Assembly (NCBI RefSeq): GCF_003990915.1
Contig: NZ_BHXQ01000003.1
Location: 558,001-622,000, forward strand
DNA from: Chryseotalea sanaruensis
GTDB taxonomy: Bacteria; Bacteroidota; Bacteroidia; Cytophagales; Cyclobacteriaceae
Direction: 5' to 3'
DNA: 64,000 nucleotides
The position numbers were made by a program, and so were the translations under genes. The notes under the pieces are model-generated. The model did not search any database and was not told where the DNA came from. It saw only the letters and a program-made list of their open reading frames with translations. Position 1 is the first letter of the stretch, and each line of letters opens with the position of its first letter. Positions 54,493 to 62,980 of this stretch are shown here, in pieces.

Positions 54493-56703
54493 GTGAATAT
54501 ATTAAAAACTATATTCTTATTAATAGTGATATGTCAAGCCCAAGAGGTTATAGGGCAAAACGAATCTAGGCAGATAGTTATTAAAACAGGTGAAGAAAAA
54601 TATGCCATTGAAGATTATAGCAAATTTTACTTTGACGATTACTCAAAAATGGATGCTATTCAAGCCTTTGATAAATATAGGGCTTATGATTTTAAGCAAC
54701 TAACCACAGAAAATCTAAATTTCACCCATAGTATTGGAACAGTTTGGCTAGCTATAGAAATCGAAAATACGACAAATTCATCTTTATATCTAAACTTCAG
54801 AAATTTCTTTCTTCAAAAAATTACTGTTTATACAAAAGTAAATAATCAAATACAATCAAGTAAGGTAACAGGTGCTTCCCTCCCCTTCCACACAAAAGAT
54901 TTTCGCTCGGGTGGCTATATCATTGAAATTCCCAGCTCCAATATTACAGGAAAACACCTTGTAATGTGTGCCATTAAAATAGATGAAAGTGCTCCTACAT
55001 TTGTACGAGGGGAGCTTGGTGATTTAAAATCAGTTCTAAATTATAATAGATTTCATGAGTCATTAACAATGACCATACTTGGCATATTACTTGTCATGCT
55101 TTTTTACAATGCAAGTTTATTTACTGTTACCAGAGACAGACTCTATTTCTACTATAGCGGATATTTAACTTCTTCTATTTTAATAGTGGCCTGGTTTAAT
55201 GGGTTATTGTTCGAATGGTTTTGGCCTAATAATCCGAATTATAACAAATACCCGTGGCCAATGGCGATTTATTTTATCACCCAATTGGTGTTTATTAGCC
55301 AAATGCTTCGAATAAATACTTTTCTGCCAAAGGTTAGAAAGATATGTATGAGCTTTATAAGCATAAGTCTGATTATACTGATCACCTCATTTACAAATAT
55401 TACGTTGAGCTCAATTTTAATCTTCAGTTTTGCGATAATTCTTCCCTTGTATTATGTATTCCTAATCTTAAGACTAGCAAAACTAAAGGAGAAAATAATC
55501 TATATCTTCTTACTAGGATGGACCCCTATGCTTATTGTTACTGTGTTTAACTCAATAATGACAGTTGGTTTTATTAAATACACAGAAATTTTTGGTTTGC
55601 ATGGTGTAGAAGTTTGTCTTGCATGGGAGGTTGTCATTTTTTCGCTTGCGCTTGGCTATCGCTATAATTTAATTAAGCAACAAATCATTTCAGTTCAGGA
55701 TGAAAATCTAAATATTATTGAGAATCAAAAATTAATATTAGAACAAATGGTATCAGAGCGCACCGAAGAGATACTTGCACAAAATGAGGCACTAATAAAA
55801 AACCAGGATCAGATACAGATACAAAATGAAAGACTTGAATCTCAAAACAGGGCATATGAAAAACTAAGGGAGTTGGTCCTAAGACAAAATCAAAATCTGG
55901 AGTCAGCAGTAAACAAACGAACTATTGAACTTGCTGATTCAAATCAAGAATTAAAAAATAATTTAAGAAAAATTGAAAGATTCAATTTCATCGCTGCGCA
56001 TAATCTTAGAGGGCCAGTTGCCAGAATTTTAGGTCTATGCATGCTTGTAGAAAAGGAAGAACCAATTAAAGATAGCATCAATTATGAGATTATTGAAAAA
56101 CTTAAATACTCAACTAGAGAGCTTGATATTATAATTCATGATCTTATCCTTGTGTTAGATATACAATCACAAAATGACAAAAATTACAAAAGAATTAATC
56201 CTGAGGAGTCAATTCAAAAAATACTTAAACAGTTCCAGAATGAATTAAAGAAAGAAAATTTTATCCTTGAATTCAATATTTCTGCAGAAACAATAAATGT
56301 AATACCTGAATATTTTGATAATATATTTATTAATTTGATTTCAAATTCCTTAAAATACAGGAGTTTTGATACGGACAATAAAATCTCTATTACCATAGAA
56401 AAAAATGAAAATAATGTTGTAATTAATTATAAGGATAAAGGCGTTGGTTTTGAAAGCGCTAATTATGAAGATAAGATTTTTGAGCCATTTCAAAAGTTTC
56501 ACTCAAACTCAGATGGCAAAGGATTAGGATTGTTCCTTATTAAAAGTCAAATAAGAGCAATGGGTGGTGAAATTAATCTACGGAGTAAGCCGAATATGGG
56601 GATAAATATTACTATTCAATTACCTGATATAAAAAATCCCAAAAAGAATTCAGGCCACGTGTTTAAAACTGACGATCAACTCAACAAGATTGAAAATGAA
56701 TAG
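54493..56703 (+). CDS. 7TMR-DISM sensor histidine kinase
   Basis: A 736-residue protein. Signal peptide (to about 21), an extracytoplasmic 7TMR-DISMED2-like beta domain (about 25-175), seven membrane helices (about 185-390), a long coiled coil (about 395-490) and a kinase core. The H box is FIAAHNLRGPVARILG (phospho-accepting His near residue 503), the N box NIFINLISNSLKY and the G boxes KGVGFES and GKGLGLFL. The start is GTG 54493. Its sequence is clearly richer in A/T than the neighbours. No response regulator is adjacent, so the partner is encoded elsewhere. Confidence 0.92.
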   Translation: MNILKTIFLLIVICQAQEVIGQNESRQIVIKTGEEKYAIEDYSKFYFDDYSKMDAIQAFDKYRAYDFKQLTTENLNFTHSIGTVWLAIEIENTTNSSLYLNFRNFFLQKITVYTKVNNQIQSSKVTGASLPFHTKDFRSGGYIIEIPSSNITGKHLVMCAIKIDESAPTFVRGELGDLKSVLNYNRFHESLTMTILGILLVMLFYNASLFTVTRDRLYFYYSGYLTSSILIVAWFNGLLFEWFWPNNPNYNKYPWPMAIYFITQLVFISQMLRINTFLPKVRKICMSFISISLIILITSFTNITLSSILIFSFAIILPLYYVFLILRLAKLKEKIIYIFLLGWTPMLIVTVFNSIMTVGFIKYTEIFGLHGVEVCLAWEVVIFSLALGYRYNLIKQQIISVQDENLNIIENQKLILEQMVSERTEEILAQNEALIKNQDQIQIQNERLESQNRAYEKLRELVLRQNQNLESAVNKRTIELADSNQELKNNLRKIERFNFIAAHNLRGPVARILGLCMLVEKEEPIKDSINYEIIEKLKYSTRELDIIIHDLILVLDIQSQNDKNYKRINPEESIQKILKQFQNELKKENFILEFNISAETINVIPEYFDNIFINLISNSLKYRSFDTDNKISITIEKNENNVVINYKDKGVGFESANYEDKIFEPFQKFHSNSDGKGLGLFLIKSQIRAMGGEINLRSKPNMGINITIQLPDIKNPKKNSGHVFKTDDQLNKIENE

Positions 56704-56898
56704 TCTTCTTTAAAATAGTCTCCTCCATTTCAAATCCACCAATTACACTATTCTCTATTTTTATAATTGGCACAATAAGCATAAACTATAAAAATGTTTT
56801 TTTCAACAATTCCATTTTTGTTTGTTACTTACTTGACAATCCAATATCATAAAGAGAATAGTTAACAAGAGTGTAAATTAATCAAAATCATAATTCTA
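56704..56898. other. gene-free gap before the Dph6-like gene
   Basis: 195 A/T-rich bases between the kinase and the PP-loop gene. I see no RNA gene, terminator or good promoter box in it. Confidence 0.5.
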
Positions 56899-57639
56899 TT
56901 GAAAGAAAGAATAATTTTTAACTGGAGTGGTGGCAAAGACTCCGCTTTAGCTTTGCATAAAATACTGCTATCAGAGAAGTATGAAGTGATGTGTTTGTTG
57001 ACCAGTGTTAGTGCACAATATCAGAGAGTTTCCATGCATGGTGTCAGGGTTGATTTATTAGAAGCTCAGGCCAAAAGTATTGGCTTACCCTTATTCAAAA
57101 TTGAAATTCCCGATATGCCTACCATACAGGTTTATGAAGAAGCCATGAGAAATATTTTAATTGATTTAAAAAACAAAGGTGCCAACATTTCTGTATTTGG
57201 TGATATATTTTTAGAAGACCTGAGAAAATACAGAGAAGATAAACTCTCTGAATTAAATATGACTGGATATTTCCCCTTGTGGAAAATATCCACTAAAGAA
57301 CTTATTCATGAATTTATTGATGCTGGATTTAAAACCATTACTGTTTGTGTCAATGACAAGTACTTGGATAAAAGTTTTGTTGGCCGCATCATTGATTCTG
57401 ATTTCATAAAAGATTTACCTCCTCATGTTGACCCTTGTGGGGAAAATGGTGAATTTCACACTTTTGTATTCGATGGCCCCATCTTTAAAACACCTATTTC
57501 ATTCGAGAAGGGGGAGATCGTTTACCGGAAATATACTTCTTCAGTTCAAATTAAAGATTCGAACGATGAAGATATTGATTATAAAAACCATGCAGATAAT
57601 CCCTTTGACAATGGCTTTTGGTATTGCGATCTGTTGTGA
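56899..57639 (+). CDS. Dph6-like PP-loop ATPase (diphthine-ammonia ligase family)
   Basis: A 246-residue protein with the PP-loop NWSGGKDSALAL (about 8-19), FGDIFLEDLRKYRE (near 109-122) and CGENGEFHTFVFDGP near 185-199, which define the ATP-pyrophosphatase family of Dph6. Eukaryotic Dph6 amidates diphthine on EF2; bacteria have no diphthamide, so the bacterial reaction must differ and is unknown. Start TTG 56899. Confidence 0.88.
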   Translation: MKERIIFNWSGGKDSALALHKILLSEKYEVMCLLTSVSAQYQRVSMHGVRVDLLEAQAKSIGLPLFKIEIPDMPTIQVYEEAMRNILIDLKNKGANISVFGDIFLEDLRKYREDKLSELNMTGYFPLWKISTKELIHEFIDAGFKTITVCVNDKYLDKSFVGRIIDSDFIKDLPPHVDPCGENGEFHTFVFDGPIFKTPISFEKGEIVYRKYTSSVQIKDSNDEDIDYKNHADNPFDNGFWYCDLL

Positions 57640-57823
57640 GTTACACTATCTCATCTTCAAAAAAGTATTAGCTTAAATATCATTGTAAAATCAAAAACAA
57701 TAACCTAAGTTAATATTGGTTTTGATTAACAGTTGAAAATTAATTCTTTTACCTGGCCTCACTTTCAAGCCTACTATTCCCACTCAAATCGTGGTAATTC
57801 AATCTTAAAATTTTACAATAAAA
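57640..57823. other. gap before the arsR operon promoter
   Basis: A/T-rich stretch with no gene visible. The arsR promoter and operators begin at its right end. Confidence 0.5.
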
Positions 57824-57855
57824 TTTGCGTAGTTAAATGACTACGCATATATTTG
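57824..57855 (+). promoter_or_regulatory. promoter of the arsR operon
   Basis: TTTG at 57824-57827 and TATATTTG at 57848-57855 with a 20-base spacer. It is enclosed by the operator palindromes. Confidence 0.7.
57826..57847 (+). promoter_or_regulatory. operator 1 (ArsR-type palindrome)
   Basis: Arms TGCGTAGT and ACTACGCA (eight bases, perfect) with a six-base spacer, lying exactly between the -33 and -7 elements. Binding there would block RNA polymerase. Confidence 0.65.
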
Positions 57856-57871
57856 TAGTCAAATAGCTACA
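57854..57871 (+). promoter_or_regulatory. operator 2 (ArsR-type palindrome)
   Basis: TGTAGT/GCTACA arms with one mismatch and a six-base spacer, overlapping the -7 box and the transcript start, 3 bases before the arsR ATG. Centre-to-centre distance to operator 1 is 26 bases. Confidence 0.6.
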
Positions 57872-57873
57872 CA

Positions 57874-58197
57874 ATGAATTTACGCAGAGATGTTTTTCAA
57901 GCCATTGCAGACCCCACCAGAAGGGCAATTTTGCTACTATTAGCCACTTCGCACTCCATGACAGCTGGTGCTATTGCATCAAACTTCGACACGGCCCGAC
58001 CTACGGTTTCAAAACACTTGCAAATACTTACTGAATGCTCATTACTTAAACAGGAGCAGAATGGCAGAGAAATCTATTACCATATTAATGCAAAAAAAAT
58101 GAAAGAGGTGGCAGATTTTATTGAGCCATTCCGCAACATGTGGGAAGAGCGCTTTAACAAGTTAGAAAGCATTATGAAAAAATATAAAAGCAAATAA
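57874..58197 (+). CDS. ArsR family transcriptional regulator
   Basis: A 107-residue winged helix-turn-helix protein. [23 protein letters not shown] and [20 protein letters not shown] form the DNA-binding part. It lacks the CxC metal motif of arsenic sensors, so the ligand is unknown; such ArsR proteins often regulate an adjacent SRPBCC gene. It leads the operon and probably represses itself through the two operators. Confidence 0.93.
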   Translation: MNLRRDVFQAIADPTRRAILLLLATSHSMTAGAIASNFDTARPTVSKHLQILTECSLLKQEQNGREIYYHINAKKMKEVADFIEPFRNMWEERFNKLESIMKKYKSK

Positions 58198-58198
58198 A

Positions 58199-58666
58199 AT
58201 GGAAGCAAAAACAAAAGTCCATGCCGAAGACGGCAAACAGGAAATAGTTATTACCAGAGAATTTGATTTACCATTGGCTTTACTTTTTAAAGCCTATGTT
58301 GAGGCAGATATTGTTGAGCAATGGATGGGAACAAAAGTGTTGAAGTTGGAAAATAAAAAACACGGCAGCTGGCAGTTTGAAACGTCTGATCCAAAGGGAA
58401 ATGTGGTATTTAAAGCAAATGGTACTATCCATGATTTTATTCCCGAGCGCCAGATTATCCGGACTTTCCAAATCGAAAATACAGGCTTTGATGCACAGCT
58501 GGAATTTCTTGACTTTGAAGCGCTCACAGCCGACACAAGCAAACTAACTATGCAGATCATTTATCGATCAGTAGCGCTTAGGGATCAAATGCTTAAGCTG
58601 CCTTTTGCACAAGGTCTTAACATGGCACACAACCGACTTCAAGACATTGTAACAAAATTAAAATAA
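58199..58666 (+). CDS. SRPBCC (AHSA1-like) domain protein
   Basis: A 155-residue protein of the START-like superfamily, with the ligand-cavity opening REFDLPLALLFKAYVEADIVEQWMG (about 20-44). It starts one base after the arsR stop. ArsR plus SRPBCC pairs are common; the substrate is not known. Confidence 0.9.
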   Translation: MEAKTKVHAEDGKQEIVITREFDLPLALLFKAYVEADIVEQWMGTKVLKLENKKHGSWQFETSDPKGNVVFKANGTIHDFIPERQIIRTFQIENTGFDAQLEFLDFEALTADTSKLTMQIIYRSVALRDQMLKLPFAQGLNMAHNRLQDIVTKLK

Positions 58667-58672
58667 CTCACC

Positions 58673-59056
58673 ATGACAAAAAGAAACAAAATCATTTATT
58701 GGATTGCAACCTTGTGGCTTGCCTTAGGCATGACTTCCACTGGCATTGTACAATTGCTTAACATGAAAGAAGAAACAGCTTTTATAACACAATTGGGTTA
58801 CCCGGAATACTTTTTAATCATACTGGGCGTCTGGAAAATTCTGGGTGTAGTGGCTATACTTATTCCTAAATTACAATTACTTAAAGAGTGGGCTTACGCG
58901 GGTTTTTTCTTTGCTATGTCTGGCGCCCTCTTTTCACATTTTGCCAGCAATAGCGCTCCAGCGGAATTTTTCGGCTCTTCCTTGTTACTGGTGTTGACAA
59001 TAATATCCTGGTATTTCAGGCCGGCTGAAAGAAAAATTATGCTTGCTCATTCATAA
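58673..59056 (+). CDS. DoxX family membrane protein
   Basis: A 127-residue four-helix membrane protein (helices about 8-28, 45-67, 74-92, 98-118). GYPEYFLIILGVWKILGVVAILIPKL is the family's central segment. DoxX relatives take part in redox or organic-compound reactions in the membrane; the specific role is unknown. Six bases after the previous stop. Confidence 0.87.
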   Translation: MTKRNKIIYWIATLWLALGMTSTGIVQLLNMKEETAFITQLGYPEYFLIILGVWKILGVVAILIPKLQLLKEWAYAGFFFAMSGALFSHFASNSAPAEFFGSSLLLVLTIISWYFRPAERKIMLAHS

Positions 59057-59115
59057 TTGCAAAGAGTTTTTGCATGATGATCTGTATATTGAACTACAAG
59101 TATTATCAATCTGAT

Positions 59116-59571
59116 ATGGAAAGTCTGAACAATGAAGTAACAAAGCAGGGAATACGCATTACAAAAGTATTATCTGCTCCCCTTGCCTTGGTTTGGGATG
59201 CCTGGACAAAAGCCGAACAAATTGCAGACTGGTGGGGCCCCGATGGCTTTACCAATACCATCCACACCATGGAAGTAATGCCTGAAGGCGAGTGGCGTTT
59301 GACTATGCATGGGCCTGATGGAAAAACATATCCGAACAGAAGTAAGTTTCTGGAAATCATTCATCACGAAAAAATTGTGTTTGAGCACTTTAATCCCAAT
59401 TACATAGCCACTATTATTTTTACTTCTGAAGGAGATCAAACATTAATAGATTGGTCAATGGTGTTTGAAACACATCAACTATTTGAAACTGTAGTTAAAG
59501 TATTTAAAGCCGATGAAGGCTTGTATCAAAATGTAGAAAAGCTTGAAAATTATTTAAAACGAACAGTATGA
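59116..59571 (+). CDS. second SRPBCC domain protein
   Basis: Read from ATG 59116 it is 151 residues (MESLNNEVTKQGIRITKVL). TKVLSAPLALVWDAWTKAEQIADWWGPDGFTN (about 16-47) is the AHSA1 pattern, and the WWGP motif separates it from the first copy. An upstream ATG at 59074 lies in frame but its 14 extra residues are not family-like. The last four bases overlap the next gene. Confidence 0.9.
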   Translation: MESLNNEVTKQGIRITKVLSAPLALVWDAWTKAEQIADWWGPDGFTNTIHTMEVMPEGEWRLTMHGPDGKTYPNRSKFLEIIHHEKIVFEHFNPNYIATIIFTSEGDQTLIDWSMVFETHQLFETVVKVFKADEGLYQNVEKLENYLKRTV

Positions 59572-60143
59572 GCAAAATGAGCAGTGCCAAAAAGAAAATA
59601 TCGAAAGAGCAACGCGAAGAGTTACTGGAGATTTTGAAAACGCGTTTCGATAAAAATATGAAGCGCCACAAAGGCATAGAATGGGCCAAGGTGGAAGCCA
59701 GACTTGATAAAAATGCAGAGAAACTTTGGTCTCTTGCTGAAATGGAAAAAACAGGTGGTGAGCCTGATGTTGTCGGCTTCGATAAAAAAAGTGGTGAATA
59801 CATGTTTGTGGATTGCGCTGCTGAAAGTCCGAAGGGGCGCAGAAGTATCTGTTACGATCATGAAGCATTAGAATCCAGAAAAGAGCATAAACCAGGGAAT
59901 AGTGCAGTGCAGATGGCTGAGGATATGGGTATTGCCTTATTAACTGAAGAACAATACCGCGAACTGCAGAAACTTGGAGCCTTTGATGCAAAGACTTCCA
60001 GTTGGGTGAAAACGCCTACAGACATTCGAAAACTTGGCGGTGCTATCTTTTGCGATTTCCGTTTCGGACATGTTTTTACTTACCATAATGGTGCGGAGTC
60101 CTATTATGGGGCAAGAGCATTCCGTGGTATTTTGTTTGTTTAG
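59568..60143 (+). CDS. DUF4256 domain protein
   Basis: A 191-residue cytoplasmic protein. The conserved stretch is GGEPDVVGFDKKSGEYMFVDCAAESPKGRRS (about 63-93) and the late segment GGAIFCDFRFGHVFTYHNGAESYYGARAFRG. Function unknown. It ends the arsR operon, coupled by ATGA overlap to the SRPBCC gene. Confidence 0.9.
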   Translation: MSKMSSAKKKISKEQREELLEILKTRFDKNMKRHKGIEWAKVEARLDKNAEKLWSLAEMEKTGGEPDVVGFDKKSGEYMFVDCAAESPKGRRSICYDHEALESRKEHKPGNSAVQMAEDMGIALLTEEQYRELQKLGAFDAKTSSWVKTPTDIRKLGGAIFCDFRFGHVFTYHNGAESYYGARAFRGILFV

Positions 60144-60323
60144 TCTTGAAGTCAGAGGTCAGAGGTTGGAGGTTTGAAGCTGGATTGTGATATTATGAAA
60201 TTATAATGAATCATAACAGAGTACTTCGTAATTATAGAGCACACACTTCATTCCTCGCAACACTTACTAATTTTCAAATCTTCAAATTATCAAATCAACG
60301 AATCAGCATATCAACTCATTAAC
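60144..60323. repeat. intergenic word repeats related to the four-helix-bundle flanks
   Basis: Tandem-like words GTCAGAGGTCAGAGGTTGGAGG at 60153 onward (15-base phrasing) and, at 60273-60315, TTCAAAT and ATCAACGAATCAGCATATCAAC. The second matches the right flank of the four-helix-bundle unit (27417-27443) over some 25 bases with few changes. No gene is visible. Confidence 0.55.
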
Positions 60324-61982
60324 TTATTTTTTCATCTCCTTTGCCCACATGTCTTTAAGCGTAACGGCACGGTTAAAGATGAGTTTAGTAGCAGCGGAAT
60401 CGGGATCTAAACAAAAGTACCCCATACGTAAAAACTGAAAATGCTCACCTACCTGTGCAGTAGTCAATGAAGGCTCAGCAAATACTGTTTTCACTTCAAG
60501 CGAATTCGTATTTAAATGATTGGTGAAATCATCTTCAATTGCACCCATGTCCTCCGTTGTAAACAAGCGATCGTATAGCCTTACCTCAACTGGCAGAGCT
60601 GTTTTGGCATTTACCCAGTGGATAACACCTTTCACATGTATGCCTGAAACATCCGATCCGCTCTTGCTCTCCGGTACATAGGTACAGCGCAATTCAGCCA
60701 CCTTACCAGTAGCATCTTTTACTACCTCCTCGCACTTAATGATGTAAGCACTCTTTAGTCGCACCATCTGGCCTGGCGCCAGACGGAAATACTTTTTAGG
60801 TGGTACTTCCATAAAATCTTCCTGCTCTATCCACAGCTCTCTGCCAAAAGGCATGCTACGAACTCCACGTTCAGGTGCTTCAGGGTTATTTTCACTGGGT
60901 AGTTCTTCCGTTTTGCCTTCCTCGTAATTGGTAATTATTACTTTCAGTGGATCGAAAACAACCATACGTCTGTCAGCAATTTTGTTAAGGTGATCGCGCA
61001 CACAAAATTCCAGCAGACTGATGTCGATCAGGTTATCGCGTTTAGCTACGCCAATGCGTTCGCAGAAATCGCGAATCGCTTCGGGTGTATAACCTCTTCT
61101 GCGCACACCACTTAAAGTTGGCATACGCGGATCGTCCCAACCGCTTACATGCTTATCGTTAACCAATTGCAGAAGCTTGCGCTTGCTCATCATGGTGTAC
61201 GTCATGTTAAGGCGTGCAAATTCGTACTGACGTGAAGGATAAATCTCCAGTTTTTCAATAAACCAATTATATAACTCACGGTGCGGCACAAACTCAAGCG
61301 TACAAATGCTATGTGTTATTTGTTCAATCGCATCACTTTGTCCGTGAGCAAAATCATACATCGGATAAATACACCACGCATCTCCTGTACGATGATGATG
61401 TGCATGTTTAATGCGGTACAAAACAGGATCGCGCATTAACATATTGAGGTGCGCCATGTCAATTTTTCCTCGTAATACTTTTTCACCATCCTTATACTTA
61501 CCCGCTTTCATATCACTGAAAAGCTGTAAGTTTTCATCTATACTTCTGTTTCTGAATTTACTGTTTGTGCCCGGTTGTGTAGGTGTACCTTTCTGAGCGG
61601 CTATTTCTTCGCTTGTACTGTCATCTACATACGCCAAACCTTTCTGAATAAGCTTTACAGCAAAATGGTATAACTGATCAAAGTAATCAGAAGCATATAA
61701 CTCTTCAGCCCAGTTAAAACCAAGCCATTTTACATCACCTTTTATGCTTTCAACATATTCGGTTTCTTCTGTTACAGGATTTGTATCGTCAAAGCGAAGG
61801 TTGGTTTTTCCACCATACTTCAGGGCCAGACCGAAGTTTAATGCTATACTCTTAGCATGACCTATATGAAGGTAACCATTGGGTTCAGGAGGAAAACGGG
61901 TGGCAATGGTAGTGTGCTTGCCTTCCTTCAAATCCTTTTCAATTATTTCCTCGATAAAATTTAAACTCTTCTCTTCTGACAT
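60324..61982 (-). CDS. glnS: glutamine-tRNA ligase
   Basis: A 552-residue class I synthetase. The HIGH motif is in PPEPNGYLHIGHAKS (about 27-41) and the KMSKS-type motif is MSKRKLL (near 262). The C-terminal two beta-barrels bind the anticodon. A bacterial glnS implies direct charging of tRNA-Gln rather than the GatCAB route. Confidence 0.96.
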   Translation of the reverse strand: MSEEKSLNFIEEIIEKDLKEGKHTTIATRFPPEPNGYLHIGHAKSIALNFGLALKYGGKTNLRFDDTNPVTEETEYVESIKGDVKWLGFNWAEELYASDYFDQLYHFAVKLIQKGLAYVDDSTSEEIAAQKGTPTQPGTNSKFRNRSIDENLQLFSDMKAGKYKDGEKVLRGKIDMAHLNMLMRDPVLYRIKHAHHHRTGDAWCIYPMYDFAHGQSDAIEQITHSICTLEFVPHRELYNWFIEKLEIYPSRQYEFARLNMTYTMMSKRKLLQLVNDKHVSGWDDPRMPTLSGVRRRGYTPEAIRDFCERIGVAKRDNLIDISLLEFCVRDHLNKIADRRMVVFDPLKVIITNYEEGKTEELPSENNPEAPERGVRSMPFGRELWIEQEDFMEVPPKKYFRLAPGQMVRLKSAYIIKCEEVVKDATGKVAELRCTYVPESKSGSDVSGIHVKGVIHWVNAKTALPVEVRLYDRLFTTEDMGAIEDDFTNHLNTNSLEVKTVFAEPSLTTAQVGEHFQFLRMGYFCLDPDSAATKLIFNRAVTLKDMWAKEMKK

Positions 61983-62055
61983 AGCAGATTACCTTTAATA
62001 CAAGCAGCAAAGGTAAACAGCCTGCATTACAGGAAAAAGCCCCGGACGCCTGTAT

Positions 62056-62979
62056 TTATTTTAATTTGAGTAGCTCAGCTTCGGCTGCAATAAAACCGAA
62101 AGCACTGAAATAGGGTCCCTCAACCACACGCTTAAAAACATCTTTAGCCCTTGTTGTGTCACCCTGGATAAGATACCAGTTACCAACGCCATAACCCTGC
62201 GTGGCAAAAGCCAGGTCTGCGCTTTCAGAACCTTCCTCAACAGCTAAGAGTAGTTCGGGTGGATTTAAACCCTTGTACATATTCAAGCGCTTCAGATAAG
62301 TTTCGTTTTCGATAATGGTAACCTTTTCAGGAACTTTATTTAATGCAGCAACAGCATCTTCTTTGCGCTGAAGACGGTTGTAGGTAATAAATAGCCAGTC
62401 GGCAGTGGCAATAAGCAAGTCGTCATTATCACAATAGGTTAAGCAGGTTTCATAGGCTTTGGCTGCATCTTCATACTCGCCTTTTAGATAGTGCGCAAGC
62501 CCCAGGTGATACCAAACATTAAACTGAACTGTTGAAACGGGTATATTCAGTTTATTGGGTATGCCATCTTCTTCACTCAGTACCGGTGCTCCATCCATTA
62601 GCTTAACGGCAGTTCTGAAATCGGCAATGGCCATGTCAAATTTCCGAATGGTAATATAGCGATGCCCCCTGTGCCGGTACAAACTGAAAGATTCCGGATA
62701 ACGTTCGATTCCTTCAGAGAAAATCTCAAGGGCTTTATCGAAGTGCATCAAATATGCTTCACGCCTTCCGTACCAGATGTAGTTATTTTCTGTAGCATCA
62801 TTATCGAAGTCGTGCCTGGCTTCTTCAAGTTCCTTTTCAAGTTTAAATTGTTGTTCAGGTGAGCGTTCCGGTTCAAAAAATTCACGACCATCCAATCCTA
62901 TTACTACTGGTTTAGGATTTTCTTTACAGCCTGCCAATAATATGGTCAGACAAAAAATACTGGGGAGGTATTTTATCAT
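62056..62979 (-). CDS. TPR-repeat lipoprotein
   Basis: A 307-residue protein with lipobox LLAGC (Cys at about 18), then several tetratricopeptide repeats (roughly 60-95, 97-130, 150-185 and 190-215, with patterns such as FDKALEIFSEGIERYPESFSLY). TPR proteins serve as scaffolds. It begins one base after the stop of the amidohydrolase gene (62981), so the two are transcribed together. Confidence 0.88.
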   Translation of the reverse strand: MIKYLPSIFCLTILLAGCKENPKPVVIGLDGREFFEPERSPEQQFKLEKELEEARHDFDNDATENNYIWYGRREAYLMHFDKALEIFSEGIERYPESFSLYRHRGHRYITIRKFDMAIADFRTAVKLMDGAPVLSEEDGIPNKLNIPVSTVQFNVWYHLGLAHYLKGEYEDAAKAYETCLTYCDNDDLLIATADWLFITYNRLQRKEDAVAALNKVPEKVTIIENETYLKRLNMYKGLNPPELLLAVEEGSESADLAFATQGYGVGNWYLIQGDTTRAKDVFKRVVEGPYFSAFGFIAAEAELLKLK

Positions 62980-62980
62980 C

